A stretch of 64,000 nt of DNA, from contig NZ_JAFHAP010000008.1 of assembly GCF_016938855.1 (NCBI RefSeq), forward strand, positions 124,280 through 188,279, written 5' to 3'. A program made the translations under genes and the position numbers. Source of the stretch: Polycladomyces zharkentensis. GTDB lineage: Bacteria; Bacillota; Bacilli; Thermoactinomycetales; JIR-001. Below the pieces are notes generated by a model. It saw only the letters and a program-made list of their open reading frames with translations. It was not told where the DNA came from and did not search any database. Below are positions 36,215 to 44,719 of the stretch, piece by piece (the first letter of the stretch is position 1; the number at the start of each line of letters is the position of its first letter).

Positions 36215-37396
36215 ATGTTGGCCGTACATTTTGGAGCAGGCAATATCGGGAGAGGATTTATCGGCGCCTTGCTGGCACAGTCCAGATACGAAGTATGTTT
36301 CATTGACATCAACGATGCGCTGGTCGAAGCGTTAAACCATAAGCAGTCGTATCGCCTCGTAAAAGCGGGAGAGACACGAGAAGAATCAGAGATCGATCAC
36401 GTCTGGGCGATCAATAGCCGGACGGACAGAGAAAAGGTCGTGGCGACGATTGCGCGCGCTGATCTGGTGACAACGGCCGTGGGGGCAAATGTGCTGCCAC
36501 TGATCGCGGATCTCATCGCTGAGGGCCTGCAAAAAAGGATCAGTGAAACGGAAAAACCGCTGAACGTCATCGCATGCGAAAACATGATTGCCGCCAGTTC
36601 TCTCCTGCGGGAAAACGTGTACAAACACGTGACGGAACAAGAAAAAGGGGTGTTTGCGCAGCGTTTCGGATTTCCTGACGCCGCTGTCGACTGCATCGTC
36701 CCCAACCAGACGCATGACGATCCTCTCACTGTCGCTGTCGAGCCTTATCACGAATGGATCGTTGATGGAACCAAGGTCAAGGGGGAACTGCCACCTGTAC
36801 GGGGCATGAAATGCGTGGACGATTTAACCCCCTATCTGGAGAGGAAATTGTACACTGTAAATACGGGTCATGCGATCACTGCTTACCTGGGATATGCCTG
36901 TGGGTATCCCACGATCAAAGCAGCGATCGACGATCCGTTTATCAGGGAAATTGTGCAAAAGGCCCTTGGTGAGACGGGATCGTTACTCATCGATAAATAT
37001 GGCTTTGCTCCTGAAGAGCATGCCGCCTATATCACAAAGATCATTGACCGTTTCCAAAATCCGTATATCTCTGATGATGTGACGCGCGTTGCCCGCTCGC
37101 CGATTCGCAAACTCGGAGCGAACGATCGCTTGGTCGGCCCTGCCCGCCAGCTGCTTGCCCGGGGACAGAAACCGGAAAACCTGGCGCTCGGCATCGCTGC
37201 CGCTTTGGCTTATGACTATGAAGGTGACAATGAAGCGGTACAATTGCAGCAGACGATCGCCCGTACAGGAATCGATGGTGCCCTTTGTGAATACGCTGGC
37301 CTTTCCCGGGAAGACGAACTCGTACAGCTGGTCTTGGAACAGGGACGCCGGTTAAAGGAAGTTTTACAGAAAAAGTCGCCAGAAAGCCTAAGGTGA
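36215..37396 (+). CDS. mtlD: Mannitol-1-phosphate 5-dehydrogenase
   Basis: Oxidises mannitol 1-phosphate to fructose 6-phosphate with NAD+. The 393-residue protein has the Rossmann motif HFGAGNIGRGFIG at residues 5-17, a polyol-dehydrogenase core (VDCIVPNQ, KLYTVNTGHAITAYLGY with the catalytic Lys/Asn/His helix) and normal length up to about residue 380. The last ten codons (LQKKSPESLR) coincide with sequence shared with the IS relic at 26.2 kb. The natural 3' end appears to have been replaced by insertion-element DNA, adding a short foreign tail without obvious damage to the fold. Confidence 0.93.
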   Translation: MLAVHFGAGNIGRGFIGALLAQSRYEVCFIDINDALVEALNHKQSYRLVKAGETREESEIDHVWAINSRTDREKVVATIARADLVTTAVGANVLPLIADLIAEGLQKRISETEKPLNVIACENMIAASSLLRENVYKHVTEQEKGVFAQRFGFPDAAVDCIVPNQTHDDPLTVAVEPYHEWIVDGTKVKGELPPVRGMKCVDDLTPYLERKLYTVNTGHAITAYLGYACGYPTIKAAIDDPFIREIVQKALGETGSLLIDKYGFAPEEHAAYITKIIDRFQNPYISDDVTRVARSPIRKLGANDRLVGPARQLLARGQKPENLALGIAAALAYDYEGDNEAVQLQQTIARTGIDGALCEYAGLSREDELVQLVLEQGRRLKEVLQKKSPESLR

Positions 37397-37440
37397 CCAT
37401 CGTGAGTGTCTGTGGTACTTTAGCCGTGTGAAGTGTCAAC
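37363..37440 (+). mobile_element. IS200/IS605-type right-end relic fused to mtlD
   Basis: It starts with TTTACAGAAAAAG inside mtlD and ends in the palindrome and GTGTCAAC terminus shared with 26624-26662 (about 36 of 39 bases). Compared with the 26-kb copy it lacks the 404-bp middle segment. Orientation is the same, so the two relics form direct repeats around the dhaKLM-mannosidase-mtl block. Confidence 0.55.
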
Positions 37441-37584
37441 ATGTCATTCGTCGCGAAGGGCTGAAAGAAACACTGTCGTTCAAGAGAGTATGAAAAAATC
37501 AATCTCGAACAAGTTCCATTTGACGGCTGTTACCTCACGCCAAGCCGGGAGAGGAGCAGTCCATTTTTTTAGGTTTATTATAGA

Positions 37585-37608
37585 ATAAACAAGTTTGCAA
37601 CACAAACA
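37585..37608 (+). repeat. 24-bp dispersed repeat, copy 2 (start of a duplicated ger leader)
   Basis: ATAAACAAGTTTGCAACACA matches copies at 19594 and 40815. It is followed at 37626-37650 by a hairpin with stem ATTCCATCT/AGATGGAAT, the counterpart of the hairpin in the leader at 40858-40882. Confidence 0.65.
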
Positions 37609-37676
37609 ACTAAAACAATAAGTGCATTCCATCTGTCCAGGAGATGGAATCGAACTGAGTGTTAAGTTGTCATCGC

Positions 37677-37766
37677 ATGATTTTGGAGCAATTGGGCACG
37701 TTGAAAAAGAACAGACGAGGGGAGCGGGTAGAAAAGGAAGACCAAGTCAGGACTGGTGGCGTTTAG
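37677..37766 (+). pseudogene. Truncated duplicate of the gerA-type gene start
   Basis: The 29-codon frame begins MILEQLGTLKKNRRG, matching MTLGQLGTLKKNRRG at the start of the germinant-receptor gene at 40909. At DNA level the segment around 37686-37720 is nearly identical to 40918-40952, and similarity resumes faintly after a roughly 25-bp gap, then stops. The frame ends at TAG 37764. With the preceding repeat and hairpin, this is a truncated copy of the receptor leader and first codons. From 37767 to 37917 I see no further gene. Confidence 0.75.
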
Positions 37767-37917
37767 CAATTGTATCAAAAAGGTTTTACAGTGCTGCGGT
37801 TCGAGTTTCTGCGGCCGGAGGCCGGAGGATTCTTTTGATTGGATTCTGTTGATTATTGGGGCTTTTTTCCCCTATCGGTACTCATGCTGGGGGATTGGCC
37901 CCGTTCTTTTTTTACTT

Positions 37918-39291
37918 TTACATCAACGGAACTTGTGCGATATCGGCCGATACTTGATCCATGGCGACGAGATCCTGTTTGTCCACGTCCTGTAGGCGTG
38001 TTTTTCCCAAAGCAATTGTAGCCAGTTTCATTTCCTCCACCGAGGATTGCAATAACTGTTTCACATATTTTGCAGCCTTTTCCACATCCAGTTGTTCGGA
38101 CAGATCCGCATCATACCATACCACTTCTGTAGGAGGTTCCCACGGAAGGGCCTTTTGACTTCCCTGGAGGTGGGAGGCGGCGAAAAGAACGATAGAACCG
38201 AGGGCAACAGCATCCGCTCCCAAAGCAAGCGCTTTGAGAAAATCTCCCGGTGTGGACAATCCGCCGGAGACGATGATACTTACTTCGTCTTTTTTCTTCT
38301 TTTTTTCCAGAAACTCGACCGCTCGGCACAGCCCGATCACTGTTGGCAGGCCAAAATCGTCCTGAAGGATGGGAGGAGTTCCTTTCGTTGCCGCCTGTGC
38401 ACCGTCCAACGTGATGAAATCCACCCCAGCGTAAATAGCGATTTCCAGGTCTTCTTCGATTCTGCCGGGTATCATCTTCATTCCGATCGGAACTCCATCC
38501 GTCAACCTTCGCAATTTATCAACAAGCTTTCTCCAGTCGTGTTTCCGGGTGACTCCCGGCATCCGGCTGTGAATCTCAGCTGTATCACCCGGGGATAGTC
38601 CCATCAATTGCATTGCCCGTCCTTTCAAATGAATGGAGGGCACTTGACTGGGAGCGGGACCCGATGACCCTTGTCCGATGTGAATCTCGATCATATCCGC
38701 TTGCTTCAGAATCTCCGGATCTTTGGCCCATTTGGCCCGGCTGTACTGTATTACCATTTTGTCAGCATAGTGACGTTCTTCTGGGAGGAATGGACCTTCC
38801 CCAGAGTTCGTCGCTGTCCCCGCCATCGATGCTCCCTTGGCCAGTGCTATTTTTAACCGTTCACTTACAGCCAACCCGTATGCCATCCCGGTGATCATTA
38901 AGGGGATGTCCAACTCCAACGGGCGTTTTGCACAGGGCCCGATCACGGTACGCGTGTCGACCTGGATCTTTTCTTTTGTCGGCAAATCAGCCATTTGGGA
39001 TGGCAAAAACATCAGTCCCTGAAAGTGAGGCATTGGTTTGGGGCTACCGAGAGGCCGCTTCACCAAAACACCGCTCTCCGCCCGCATACCGTTTTCCACG
39101 ATGATTTGCGGATGGATGCGCCGAGCAAGTGACACCATCTCCCATAGGTTCATGGAATATGGGTCTGTTTCGATGATTCGGATGGCCTTTCGCCACAGTC
39201 GTTGGATTAAAGGGCGGGTAAAAACCAAAACCATCCCCGCCAAGAGAGTGACAGCCGACGAGGTACCGAGTGCAACCCAGAAAAAAGTCAT
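37918..39291 (-). CDS. FMN-binding glutamate-synthase-family protein, membrane-anchored (paralogue 1)
   Basis: A 457-residue protein with one N-terminal membrane helix (about residues 5-27), then a domain like the FMN-binding barrel of glutamate synthase. Landmarks: FEGLMFLPSQ-type segment (here FQGLMFLPSQ) near 90, GEGPFLPEER near 158, VKFITLDGAQAATKGTP-like segment (VDFITLDGAQAATKG) near 275, DDFGLPT, and VSGGLSTPGDFLKALALGADAVALG near 333 (a phosphate-binding loop). It lacks the amidotransferase domain and I find no clear 3Fe-4S cysteine cluster, so glutamate formation is unproven. It is divergent to its paralogue at 39403. Confidence 0.85.
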   Translation of the reverse strand: MTFFWVALGTSSAVTLLAGMVLVFTRPLIQRLWRKAIRIIETDPYSMNLWEMVSLARRIHPQIIVENGMRAESGVLVKRPLGSPKPMPHFQGLMFLPSQMADLPTKEKIQVDTRTVIGPCAKRPLELDIPLMITGMAYGLAVSERLKIALAKGASMAGTATNSGEGPFLPEERHYADKMVIQYSRAKWAKDPEILKQADMIEIHIGQGSSGPAPSQVPSIHLKGRAMQLMGLSPGDTAEIHSRMPGVTRKHDWRKLVDKLRRLTDGVPIGMKMIPGRIEEDLEIAIYAGVDFITLDGAQAATKGTPPILQDDFGLPTVIGLCRAVEFLEKKKKKDEVSIIVSGGLSTPGDFLKALALGADAVALGSIVLFAASHLQGSQKALPWEPPTEVVWYDADLSEQLDVEKAAKYVKQLLQSSVEEMKLATIALGKTRLQDVDKQDLVAMDQVSADIAQVPLM

Positions 39292-39402
39292 TTTTTACTC
39301 CTTTACAACTCTCTTTATTATCCATTTATTAATATCCGTTTGAACGGAAAAAATAATCATCATCAAAACAAGCAAACTTTGCGATTAGAATGGATGATGA
39401 CC

Positions 39403-40800
39403 ATGAATGTTTTTTGGTTGACTTTTCTCGCTACGTTGGCAGTGACCATCACGATATTGTTGCTCTTTTTCGTTTCATATCGCTTTCTTTTCAAAAAAAT
39501 GGCCGGTCGTATCATTCGATTGATTTTAACGGAAACCTACTCCAAAAATATTTGGGAACTGATTTCGTCAGGCATGTTGCGTTTTAAACCGCAAAAAATT
39601 GTCGAAATGGCGTTGCGGGCGGAGGAAAAGGAGGGAATCGTCAGGTCGCTGGGAAGTCCGAAAAAGATGGTCGGTTTTGAGGGTTTGATGTTTTTGCCGG
39701 CACAGTTGGCGGTGATGCCGACCAAAGAAGATTACCATATACAGACTAAAACCGTAATCGGACCTCGTGCTGAGCGTCCGCTTCAATTGGAGATCCCTCT
39801 TCTGATCGGGGGAATGGGTGCCGGTACGGGAGTCAGTGAGCGCATAAAATTGGCGATTGCCAAGGGAGCAACCGCAGCGGGAACCGCTACGAATACCGGT
39901 GATGGCCCTTTTTTGCCTGAAGAGAGAAAATGGGCCGACAAACTTGTTGTACAGTACAGCCAAGCCGGGTGGATCCGGGATCCTCAAGAGCTCGAACAAG
40001 CGGATATGATTGAGATCCGTGTGGGAAGCGGTGCCTCGGCGGGAATATCCTATGAATCCCCTCTTCAACGGATGTCAGAAGCCTCAAGGCAGTGGAAGGG
40101 TCTTCAACCTGGGGGACCCGCCCGCATTCGTTCCCGTATTCCTGGTGTTGATCGACCGGAAAACTGGCGGGAGCTCGTGGCAAATCTACGGGAAATGACA
40201 GGGGGTGTTCCCATCGGAGTGAAACTGGTTCCCTCCCGAGTTGAAGAGGATATCGAATGCGCCTTGGATGCTGATGTCGACTTCATAACGATCGACGGGG
40301 CACAAGCGGGAATCAAGGAGTCGGCACCGATCCTGCAGGACGATTTCGGTCTACCCACCCTCCGCGGTTTGGTCCGGACTGTGAAGGTTTTGAGGGAGAA
40401 ACGGGCTCTTCAACGGGTAAGCGTTATTGTTTCCGGAGGATTGTACACTCCAGGAGACTACCTGAAAGCGATTGCGCTGGGGGCAGATGCCGTGGCTTTG
40501 GGTACCACGGTTCTGCTTGCAGCGATACATACCCAAATCACCAAAGTGCTTCCCTGGGAGCCACTCTCCCAATTGGCCTGGGCTGAGGGTGATTTTGCGA
40601 ATCGTTTGGACGTGGAGAAGGCGGCACGAAACGTGGCCAACCTACTTCGATCATCAGTGGAGGAAATGAAAATCGCCGTTACATGTCTGGGGAAAAAAGC
40701 AATACATGAAGTCAATCAAGATGATCTTGTTGCATTGGACCCGTTTACAGCTCGCATAGCTGAAGTTCCCTTGGCTTATGAAAGATCTTCAGGATCCTAA
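39403..40800 (+). CDS. FMN-binding glutamate-synthase-family protein, membrane-anchored (paralogue 2)
   Basis: A 465-residue protein clearly paralogous to the divergent neighbour. It shares the N-terminal membrane helix, FEGLMFLPAQ, GDGPFLPEERKWADK, VDFITIDGAQAGIKESAP, DDFGLPTLRGL and SGGLYTPGDYLKAIALGADAVALG. I chose ATG 39403, which aligns with the start of the paralogue; in-frame starts at 39340, 39394 and 39397 are also possible and none has a strong ribosome site. The barrel should bind FMN and an amino- or keto-acid-like substrate. It ends 14 bp before the leader of the germinant-receptor operon, so a link to spores is possible but unproven. Confidence 0.85.
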   Translation: MNVFWLTFLATLAVTITILLLFFVSYRFLFKKMAGRIIRLILTETYSKNIWELISSGMLRFKPQKIVEMALRAEEKEGIVRSLGSPKKMVGFEGLMFLPAQLAVMPTKEDYHIQTKTVIGPRAERPLQLEIPLLIGGMGAGTGVSERIKLAIAKGATAAGTATNTGDGPFLPEERKWADKLVVQYSQAGWIRDPQELEQADMIEIRVGSGASAGISYESPLQRMSEASRQWKGLQPGGPARIRSRIPGVDRPENWRELVANLREMTGGVPIGVKLVPSRVEEDIECALDADVDFITIDGAQAGIKESAPILQDDFGLPTLRGLVRTVKVLREKRALQRVSVIVSGGLYTPGDYLKAIALGADAVALGTTVLLAAIHTQITKVLPWEPLSQLAWAEGDFANRLDVEKAARNVANLLRSSVEEMKIAVTCLGKKAIHEVNQDDLVALDPFTARIAEVPLAYERSSGS

Positions 40801-40814
40801 TTTTGCCTTAAAAA

Positions 40815-40908
40815 ATAAACAAGTTTTCAGCACAAGCCATCATAAACCAACAAATGAATCCCATCTTCAGGGAGAGTGGGATCAATCCGAGGATTCAGGG
40901 GGTATTGC
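40815..40908 (+). promoter_or_regulatory. Leader of the germinant-receptor operon with repeat copy 3 and hairpin
   Basis: The 24-bp repeat (40815-40838, ATAAACAAGTTTTCAGCACA) is followed by a hairpin at 40858-40882 whose stem ATCCCA/TGGGAT differs from the 37.6-kb copy (ATTCCA/TGGAAT) by a compensated T-A to C-G change. This suggests an RNA or operator structure kept under selection. I could not identify a clear SigG promoter. Confidence 0.5.
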
Positions 40909-42492
40909 ATGACTTTGGGGCAGTTGGGCACGCTGAAAAAGAACAGACGAGGGGGGAATGATGTGCTTTTTTTTCGGTCGGGCAGAAACAGAAGACGTAA
41001 AAAACAGTTACCGAAACGGGAAAAGCAACCCGTCTATCCAACGTTGGAGGAAAATCTCCGGTTTGTACAAGAGATGTTGTTTCATACCAACGATCTCAAG
41101 CATCGGACCGTCACGTTTCAGGGAAAACAACTACTGATTCTGTATTTGGAATCAATGTCTGACACGGAGCGCATTGAAAAAGAAATCCTTTTCCCGATCG
41201 TTCACGAAAAGGAGGGGGATGTTCAGGATGTGGTCACTGACGCACATGTCGAAAAACAAGAGGATTTGAGGACCGCTGTCGACAAGCTGGTACAGGGACA
41301 AGCCGTCATAATCTTGGAGGGGGATACGGTTTGTTATGTGGTGGATACCCGTACTTCACACAATCGCGGGATAGAAGAACCGGACAACGAACGGGTGGTA
41401 CGCGGTGCGCACAATGGATTTATCGAGAATTTAACGGTCAATTTGTATCAGTTGCGCGCGCGGATCGAGAACCGTCATCTTGTTGTTCGCTACTACACCG
41501 TCGGAAAAGAAACGAAAACAAAAATCGCGATCATCTATATGGAAAACCTGGCCAACCCTGATTTGATCCAAGAAGTGGATAAACGAATCCGCTCGATCTC
41601 CACCGACACCATATTGAATCCGGGATTTATCCAGGAATTCATGGAGGATGATCCGTGGTCTCCGTTTCCCCAAAGTTTGAACACGGAACGTCCCGACCGG
41701 GCAATGGCTCATTTGATGGAAGGTCGTGTGGTGTTGTTGTCCGAGGGAGACCCAACAGCGCTGATCATGCCTGTGACATTGTTCGCGTTTTATCAATCAC
41801 CAGATGACTTCCACACCCGGTGGTGGGTTGGTACATTTGTGCGGATGATCCGCTTTGCCAGTTTTTTGTTGGCATTTCAATTGCCGGCCATCTATATCGC
41901 GGTTGTTTCGTTTCACGCTGAAGTGTTGCCGGTAGACTTGGTGTACACCATCAAAGCGTCATTGGACAAAGTCCCGTATCCACCCATATTGGAAGCGTTT
42001 TTGATGGAGCTGGCGCTGGAGCTGATTCGCGAAGCGGGGATTCGGCTGCCCAGTCCCGTCGGTCAGACGATCGGTATTGTCGGCGGTTTGGTGATGGGGG
42101 ACGCCGTCGTTCGTGCGGGATTGGTTTCCTACACCATGGTTATTGTCGTGGCGCTGACCGCCATTTCGTCTTTTGTGGTGCCGTCCAACGAAATGAGCAC
42201 GTCCATACGGTTCCTTCGATTTCCATTGATGATCGCGGCGTCTATGTTCGGTTTTGTCGGGATCGTATTCGGGACGATGGCGGTGTTGATCCATCTCACC
42301 AAATTGACGTCGTTTGGAACGCCTTATTTTGCTCCAGCCGCTCCGATGCGGTTGAAGGATATGAAAGATACGATATTGCGCATGCCCATTTGGAAGATGA
42401 ATCAACGACCGCATGATCCGCACCCACAGCGGAAGAAGCAGGAAGATGACAGCTCCAGAAGGTGGAAAAAGGATGATCAAGGAAAGCAGTAG
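40909..42492 (+). CDS. Spore germinant receptor subunit A (GerA family)
   Basis: A 527-residue inner-membrane subunit of a nutrient germinant receptor. A soluble N-terminal domain is followed by the conserved membrane core: GFIENLTVNLYQLRARI near 178, PDRAMAHLMEGRVVLLSEGDPTALIMPVT near 268, FHTRWWVG and then helices including LPVDLVYTIKASLDKVPYPP-type segments near 350. The Arg/Lys-rich tail after residue 495 is normal. ATG 40909 follows CAGGGGG and is conserved in the truncated duplicate; GTG 40963, after GAGGGGGG, is an alternative start. The A-B-C order with overlaps is typical of gerA, gerB and gerK operons. Confidence 0.93.
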   Translation: MTLGQLGTLKKNRRGGNDVLFFRSGRNRRRKKQLPKREKQPVYPTLEENLRFVQEMLFHTNDLKHRTVTFQGKQLLILYLESMSDTERIEKEILFPIVHEKEGDVQDVVTDAHVEKQEDLRTAVDKLVQGQAVIILEGDTVCYVVDTRTSHNRGIEEPDNERVVRGAHNGFIENLTVNLYQLRARIENRHLVVRYYTVGKETKTKIAIIYMENLANPDLIQEVDKRIRSISTDTILNPGFIQEFMEDDPWSPFPQSLNTERPDRAMAHLMEGRVVLLSEGDPTALIMPVTLFAFYQSPDDFHTRWWVGTFVRMIRFASFLLAFQLPAIYIAVVSFHAEVLPVDLVYTIKASLDKVPYPPILEAFLMELALELIREAGIRLPSPVGQTIGIVGGLVMGDAVVRAGLVSYTMVIVVALTAISSFVVPSNEMSTSIRFLRFPLMIAASMFGFVGIVFGTMAVLIHLTKLTSFGTPYFAPAAPMRLKDMKDTILRMPIWKMNQRPHDPHPQRKKQEDDSSRRWKKDDQGKQ

Positions 42493-43570
42493 GATCACCC
42501 AAGGACAATTATTTTTTTACATGATCCAGGCCCAGGTCGGGATCGGCATCATGTCGTTGCCCCATGATGTGCACGCCGTGGCCAAAGGTGGTGCCTGGAT
42601 TTCCATTTTAATCGGCGGTGTTGTTGTTCAGTTGGCCATTTTGGTCATGTGGGCATTGTGCAAGCGGTTTCCCAATCTGACGATGTTTGAGTATTTGCCT
42701 AAGATTTTCGGAAAGTGGATCGGCGGTTTCTTCAATTTCGCCTATATTATTTTCTTCATTTTGATGGCCACGTTGGTACTCGTGCTATTCGAGAGTTTAA
42801 TTAATAAATGGGTTTTCCCCTTGACACCAAGGTGGGCGGTGTTGGCGCTCATCGTAATGACCAGCGTGTATTTGGTCATCGAAAGTTTGCGGACAATCAC
42901 ACGGTTCTACGTCTTTGTCTCCGTCTTGATTGTGTTGATCGTGTTGATCGCGTTGAATGCTTTTACCATCGCCGACTTCACTTACATGTTTCCGATTACC
43001 GAAGCGGGTTGGGGAAAAATCTTTCTCGGTTCCAACAAAGTGATTGTTTCTCTCCTGGGATTTGAGATGCTGTTGGTTGTTTATCCTTTCGTGGAGGGAA
43101 AAGCGGACGGAAAATTGAAAGCGGCTTCCGCGGGCAATGCATTTACCACTTTGTTGTACAGTTTTCTGGTATTTATCGCATTGATCGTGTTCAGTCCCAT
43201 GGAAATGGCGATGATTCCGGAACCCATTCCGTATATGTTGAAAGCTTTTTCGTTCAGGGTGGTGGAACGGTTGGACTTGCTTTTTTTGTCCATCTGGACG
43301 GTGATCGTGGCCACGTCGTACATGAATTATCTGTTTTTGGCTGCCAACGGTTTCGGTCATTATTTTCATCGCGGCAATCACCGCACGGCTGTTTATTATA
43401 CGGCGATCATCAGTTACATCCTGGCGCTGATCCCTCAAAGTCCCGATGGAATCGAATTCCTGACCCAAATCGTGTCGTGGGCAAGTTATGCCTTCGTCTA
43501 TGGATTGCCTGTGCTGTTTTTATTGATTTCCTTGGTCTTTCGAAAACGGGAAAAGGGGAAAACGGCATGA
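42473..43570 (+). CDS. Spore germinant receptor subunit B (GerB family permease)
   Basis: A 365-residue membrane protein of the amino acid/polyamine/organocation superfamily, with ten helices. It is thought to bind the germinant. ITQGQLFFYMIQAQVGIGIMSLP near the start is the GerB signature. ATG 42473 follows GAAGGTGG and overlaps the gerA-type gene by 20 nt. Its own stop overlaps the next start by 4 nt, so the three subunits are coupled. Confidence 0.93.
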   Translation: MIKESSRITQGQLFFYMIQAQVGIGIMSLPHDVHAVAKGGAWISILIGGVVVQLAILVMWALCKRFPNLTMFEYLPKIFGKWIGGFFNFAYIIFFILMATLVLVLFESLINKWVFPLTPRWAVLALIVMTSVYLVIESLRTITRFYVFVSVLIVLIVLIALNAFTIADFTYMFPITEAGWGKIFLGSNKVIVSLLGFEMLLVVYPFVEGKADGKLKAASAGNAFTTLLYSFLVFIALIVFSPMEMAMIPEPIPYMLKAFSFRVVERLDLLFLSIWTVIVATSYMNYLFLAANGFGHYFHRGNHRTAVYYTAIISYILALIPQSPDGIEFLTQIVSWASYAFVYGLPVLFLLISLVFRKREKGKTA

Positions 43571-44682
43571 GTAAGTGGCGGAACTCCATCGTGTTAATCC
43601 TTTTAATCATGATACTCCCCGGATGTTGGGATATGGAATTCATTAAAGACGCCCGGTTGATCTACGCTACCGGTTTTGATTTGTTGCCCGGCGGGCAATT
43701 CAAGCTTACGGTTACGATACGTGACTCGATCGAAACCGGTGGTGGAACCGAGCAACACAATACGATTATGGAATCGGTCGCTCGTACCACGCGGGAGAAC
43801 CGTGATCTGATGCAATCGATGGTTTCGGGGAAACTCAGTGTATACAAAATCCGTGTGCACCTATTGGGGGAAAGTGTGGCCAAGAAAAATATCTTTCCTT
43901 TCATGGACGTCTTGTACCGGGATCCCAAAAGCGCTTTGAATGCGCGAGTATGCGTTGTGGAGGGAAATGCCAATGAGTTGCTCCGATTAAATAAAGTGGG
44001 AGTCACCTATATCGGAGAAACGGTGGATGAAATGATTTCAGGCGAAGAACAAATGACCGTCGTTCCCAAAGAGAATCTCGGTTCCATCGCTCCGGTGATG
44101 TGGGATCATGGACAGGATTTCACTCTCCCCATGGTCAAAAAGACAGCGAAAAATGTGAAGGTGACGGGCACGGCATTGTTCCACGGACACCATATGACAG
44201 GAAAGCTGAACCGTCAGGAATCGACGTTGATGTTGTTGATGGCCGGTCGAAAAGCGGATACGGCCAGGTTGACCATTCCGGTGGATCAAAAACAGAACCC
44301 CCAAGTGGCCAATTTCATCACGTTCGACGTCAACAAGGCCAAACCCAAAATGAAGGTGACGGTCAAACCAGGAAATCGGATCGATGTGGATTTTCCCATG
44401 AAGCTGACCGTGTCGGCCGTGGAATATCCATTGGGTGAACTGTCGCAAAAAGCCGTCGTCCAAAAATTGAACAAACAGTTATCCGCCATTCTCACCGCCC
44501 GTTCACAGCAAGTCATTCAAAAGCTGCAACGGGCCAATTGCGACGTGTTTGGGATCGGGCGTCATCTGATTGCGTTTCACCATGATACCTGGAAACAATT
44601 GCATTGGAAGACGGATTACCGTAAGGTGCGGTTTCACCCGCGCGTCCAGGTGGAGATCATCGGGAGCGGAATTTTGAATTGA
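43567..44682 (+). CDS. Spore germinant receptor subunit C (GerC family lipoprotein)
   Basis: A 371-residue lipoprotein with signal peptide MSKWRNSIVLILLIMILPGC; the lipobox LPGC places the modified cysteine at residue 20. The conserved CWDMEFIKDARLIYATGFD start and a C-terminal domain ending near the FHPRVQVEIIGSGIL segment match GerAC/GerBC/GerKC proteins. ATG 43567 overlaps the gerB-type stop (ATGA). It anchors on the outer face of the inner spore membrane and is required for receptor function. A terminator follows directly. Confidence 0.93.
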   Translation: MSKWRNSIVLILLIMILPGCWDMEFIKDARLIYATGFDLLPGGQFKLTVTIRDSIETGGGTEQHNTIMESVARTTRENRDLMQSMVSGKLSVYKIRVHLLGESVAKKNIFPFMDVLYRDPKSALNARVCVVEGNANELLRLNKVGVTYIGETVDEMISGEEQMTVVPKENLGSIAPVMWDHGQDFTLPMVKKTAKNVKVTGTALFHGHHMTGKLNRQESTLMLLMAGRKADTARLTIPVDQKQNPQVANFITFDVNKAKPKMKVTVKPGNRIDVDFPMKLTVSAVEYPLGELSQKAVVQKLNKQLSAILTARSQQVIQKLQRANCDVFGIGRHLIAFHHDTWKQLHWKTDYRKVRFHPRVQVEIIGSGILN

Positions 44683-44715
44683 AAAGCACACCCTTTGATC
44701 GGGTGTGCTTTTTCT
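44681..44715. terminator. Bidirectional terminator between gerC-type gene and the MurF-like gene
   Basis: Stem GAAAAGCACACCC/GGGTGTGCTTTTTC with a 7-nt loop and A/T tracts on both sides, placed between convergent genes. Confidence 0.85.
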
Positions 44716-44719
44716 TATA

